This document shows, piece by piece, positions 62,878-64,000 of a stretch of DNA of 64,000 nucleotides. How positions within the stretch are numbered: position 1 is the stretch's first letter; every line of letters starts with the position of its first letter. Where the stretch lies: NCBI GenBank assembly GCA_936908745.1, contig CAKZFX010000011.1:454121-518120 (forward strand). The letters run 5' to 3'. The stretch comes from an uncultured Chitinophagaceae bacterium (GTDB taxonomy: Bacteria > Bacteroidota > Bacteroidia > Chitinophagales > Chitinophagaceae). Below the pieces are notes generated by a model. It was given only the letters and a program-made list of their open reading frames with translations. It searched no databases and was not told the DNA's origin. Both the position numbers and the translations under genes were made by a program.

Positions 62878-63363
62878 ATGAGAAAAGCAATCATTACCTT
62901 CTGTTTAATGCTCGCCGCCGGAGCAATGTATGCACAAACAAGCCATGAAAAGCTTGACTCTTCTGAAGCAGAAGCGGTAAAACACGTATTGAAAAAATAC
63001 AAAGACGCCCTGGAAAATCTTGACGCCAGCACGACACCGCAACTTTTTTCAGCAGATGCCGCTGTATTTGAAAATGGCGGATTTGAAGGAACCTACATAC
63101 AATACTTAGATCATCATTTGGGGCCAGAGCTTGGACATTTCAAGGAGTTTAAATTCAACAACTATAAAGTTAATGTGCAGGTAAAAGGAAATATGGCAGT
63201 AGCGTATGAAACCTACACGTATAAAATTGTTACAGGAGGGGAAAACAGCCAGACCATTGAACGCAAGGGCGTGGCGACTTCTGTTTTAGAGAAAATAGAT
63301 GGCACATGGAAAATTCTTCAATATCATAGCTCTGCAAGGACGCCGAAAAAAGCCGTAAAGTAA
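62878..63363 (+). CDS. Exported NTF2/SnoaL-like (DUF4440) protein, 161 aa
   Basis: I chose the ATG at 62878 because it gives a signal peptide (AIITFCLMLAAGAMYAQ); an upstream ATG at 62842 would overlap the PepSY gene. The mature part has a cone-shaped NTF2-like fold (VKHVLKKYKDALENLD, LFSADAAVFENGGFEG, then VAYETYTYKIVTGG and TWKILQYHSSAR). It is probably the last gene of the copper island. The role is unknown. Confidence 0.85.
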   Translation: MRKAIITFCLMLAAGAMYAQTSHEKLDSSEAEAVKHVLKKYKDALENLDASTTPQLFSADAAVFENGGFEGTYIQYLDHHLGPELGHFKEFKFNNYKVNVQVKGNMAVAYETYTYKIVTGGENSQTIERKGVATSVLEKIDGTWKILQYHSSARTPKKAVK

Positions 63364-63372
63364 ATGCAGTTA

Positions 63373-63407
63373 TTAAGAAGCCGTATGCAAGTCAGGCGGC
63401 TTCTTAA
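63373..63407. terminator. Bidirectional hairpin at the end of the copper island
   Basis: TTAAGAAGCCG and CGGCTTCTTAA form a perfect 11-bp stem with a 13-nt loop between the convergent stops at 63363 and 63420. The T tract is short, so the call rests on the stem and position. Confidence 0.7.
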
Positions 63408-63419
63408 TGATTTAAAACG

Positions 63420-64000
63420 TTATTTTCTCCTCAACACTATTGCTGCATTCTTATTCAGGTCAGCGGAAAAACGTACCTGGTATCTTTCGTCACCATCATA
63501 AATCACCAGCAAGCCGGTATTTGGCGGATACTTACCCAGGTTCTCTGCATAGAGGATCAACGTTATTTCATTCAGCCCGTTGGTATAAATTGTTTTCTTT
63601 TCAGCCGTTGTGCGCAGCATTTGTTTGGCAATGATCACTTCGCCATTCATCAATACGCTCACCGTATCACCATCCACTTCACCATTATCATACAAAATCA
63701 ACACAAGACTATCAGAGGCAAAATTCACCGTCTGCGAAGAAGCCAATGCTCGTTGCTCTACAAAAGCAGCAGCATTACCCGGATTTTCAACAGGTTTATT
63801 TAACGCCCCGATAAAACCGGCTTTTGTATTGTTTTCAAACTTTGGTGCAGGCAAATCAGTTTTGGATGCAGCCAACGCCTGTTGCTGTTCTGTTTTAGTA
63901 TCGTTTTGTTTCTTCTCTTCGAGGTATAAAACTTGTTTGTCGAGGGCCACTGTATTCGTTTGTACAGCAGTTTGTGGGGTGTTTGTCGCCGCTATACTGT
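63420..64000 (-). CDS. Exported or surface protein of unknown function, 5' end outside window
   Basis: The minus-strand frame stays open to the right edge. The internal GTG at 63950 is not a reliable start because coding continues upstream (TPQTAVQTNT). The visible part has a Gln/Thr/Ala-rich low-complexity stretch with two VALDKQ/VEQRALASSQ-like segments, then a beta-rich C-terminal domain (ILYDNGEVDGDTVSVLMNGEVI, YPPNTGLLVIYDGDERYQVRF). The function is unknown. It is convergent with the copper island. Confidence 0.65.
   Translation of the reverse strand, partial: SIAATNTPQTAVQTNTVALDKQVLYLEEKKQNDTKTEQQQALAASKTDLPAPKFENNTKAGFIGALNKPVENPGNAAAFVEQRALASSQTVNFASDSLVLILYDNGEVDGDTVSVLMNGEVIIAKQMLRTTAEKKTIYTNGLNEITLILYAENLGKYPPNTGLLVIYDGDERYQVRFSADLNKNAAIVLRRK

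Overview
The window comes from a Bacteroidota chromosome, most likely family Chitinophagaceae or a close relative, with mid-range GC content. The signs are: many genes with a TAnnTTTG -7 box just before the start codon and no Shine-Dalgarno reliance; type IX secretion (T9SS) sorting domains on two large secreted proteins; and lineage-typical families (DUF2480, IPExxxVDY, HYC_CC_PP, S46 peptidase, fused E1 alpha/beta, futalosine-pathway MqnC, and YbeY with Asp in place of the third metal-site His). I see no rRNA, tRNA, insertion sequence, prophage or CRISPR array.

Layout. 1-4 kb: secreted proteins of unknown function and a truncated helical-repeat protein. 4-6 kb: fused 2-oxoacid dehydrogenase E1. 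6.2-6.7 kb: a ParDE toxin-antitoxin pair with a palindromic operator. 7-12.2 kb: exported von Willebrand A protein, an active/inactive M16 peptidase pair, and an aspartyl protease with a PDZ domain. 12.4-17 kb: mqnC, small membrane and unknown proteins, corA, a GxxExxY protein and DUF2480. 17-21.5 kb: a PpiD/SurA-like foldase and a DPP11-like S46 peptidase. 21.5-22.2 kb: a 676-bp non-coding region with clustered DnaA-box-like 9-mers and an A/T-rich stretch, which I propose as the replication origin. 22.2-36 kb: nadA, ctlX, pterin dehydratase, an M28 peptidase, feoB, a beta-lactamase-like protein, chrA, nadD, feoA, ybeY and mnmG; a parS-like cluster lies between ybeY and mnmG. 36-46 kb: two T9SS cargo proteins flanking a compact SET / ATP-grasp / ATP-grasp-SET operon. 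46.7-49.7 kb: a Pif1-like helicase with HRDC domain and a short SSB. 50.4-63.4 kb: a co-oriented copper/silver handling island. A secreted protein is cut by the right edge.

How the genes fit together. The copper island combines a periplasmic HMA protein, HYC_CC_PP and DUF3347 proteins, a CusA-type RND pump split in two by an in-frame stop, a TolC-like channel, two tandem CusB-like adaptors, a CopB-type P1B ATPase with two heavy-metal-binding modules, a PepSY protein and two small periplasmic proteins. It is a full inner-membrane-to-outside efflux route, punctuated by strong inverted repeats that may set expression along the operon. The SET/ATP-grasp operon looks like a peptide- or amino-acid-ligating system coupled to methyl transfer and is the best candidate for an undescribed system. 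The origin-like region, the parS-like cluster 12 kb away beside mnmG, and the tendency of genes left of 21.5 kb to read leftward all point to an origin-proximal segment.

A composite intergenic repeat (CGCAGAGACGC-type, CACAAAG-type and ACCACATAGGA-type modules) recurs at about 6.1, 6.85, 10.9, 25.6 and 32.8 kb, and a related simple repeat appears to have been absorbed in frame into the linker of the fused E1 gene.
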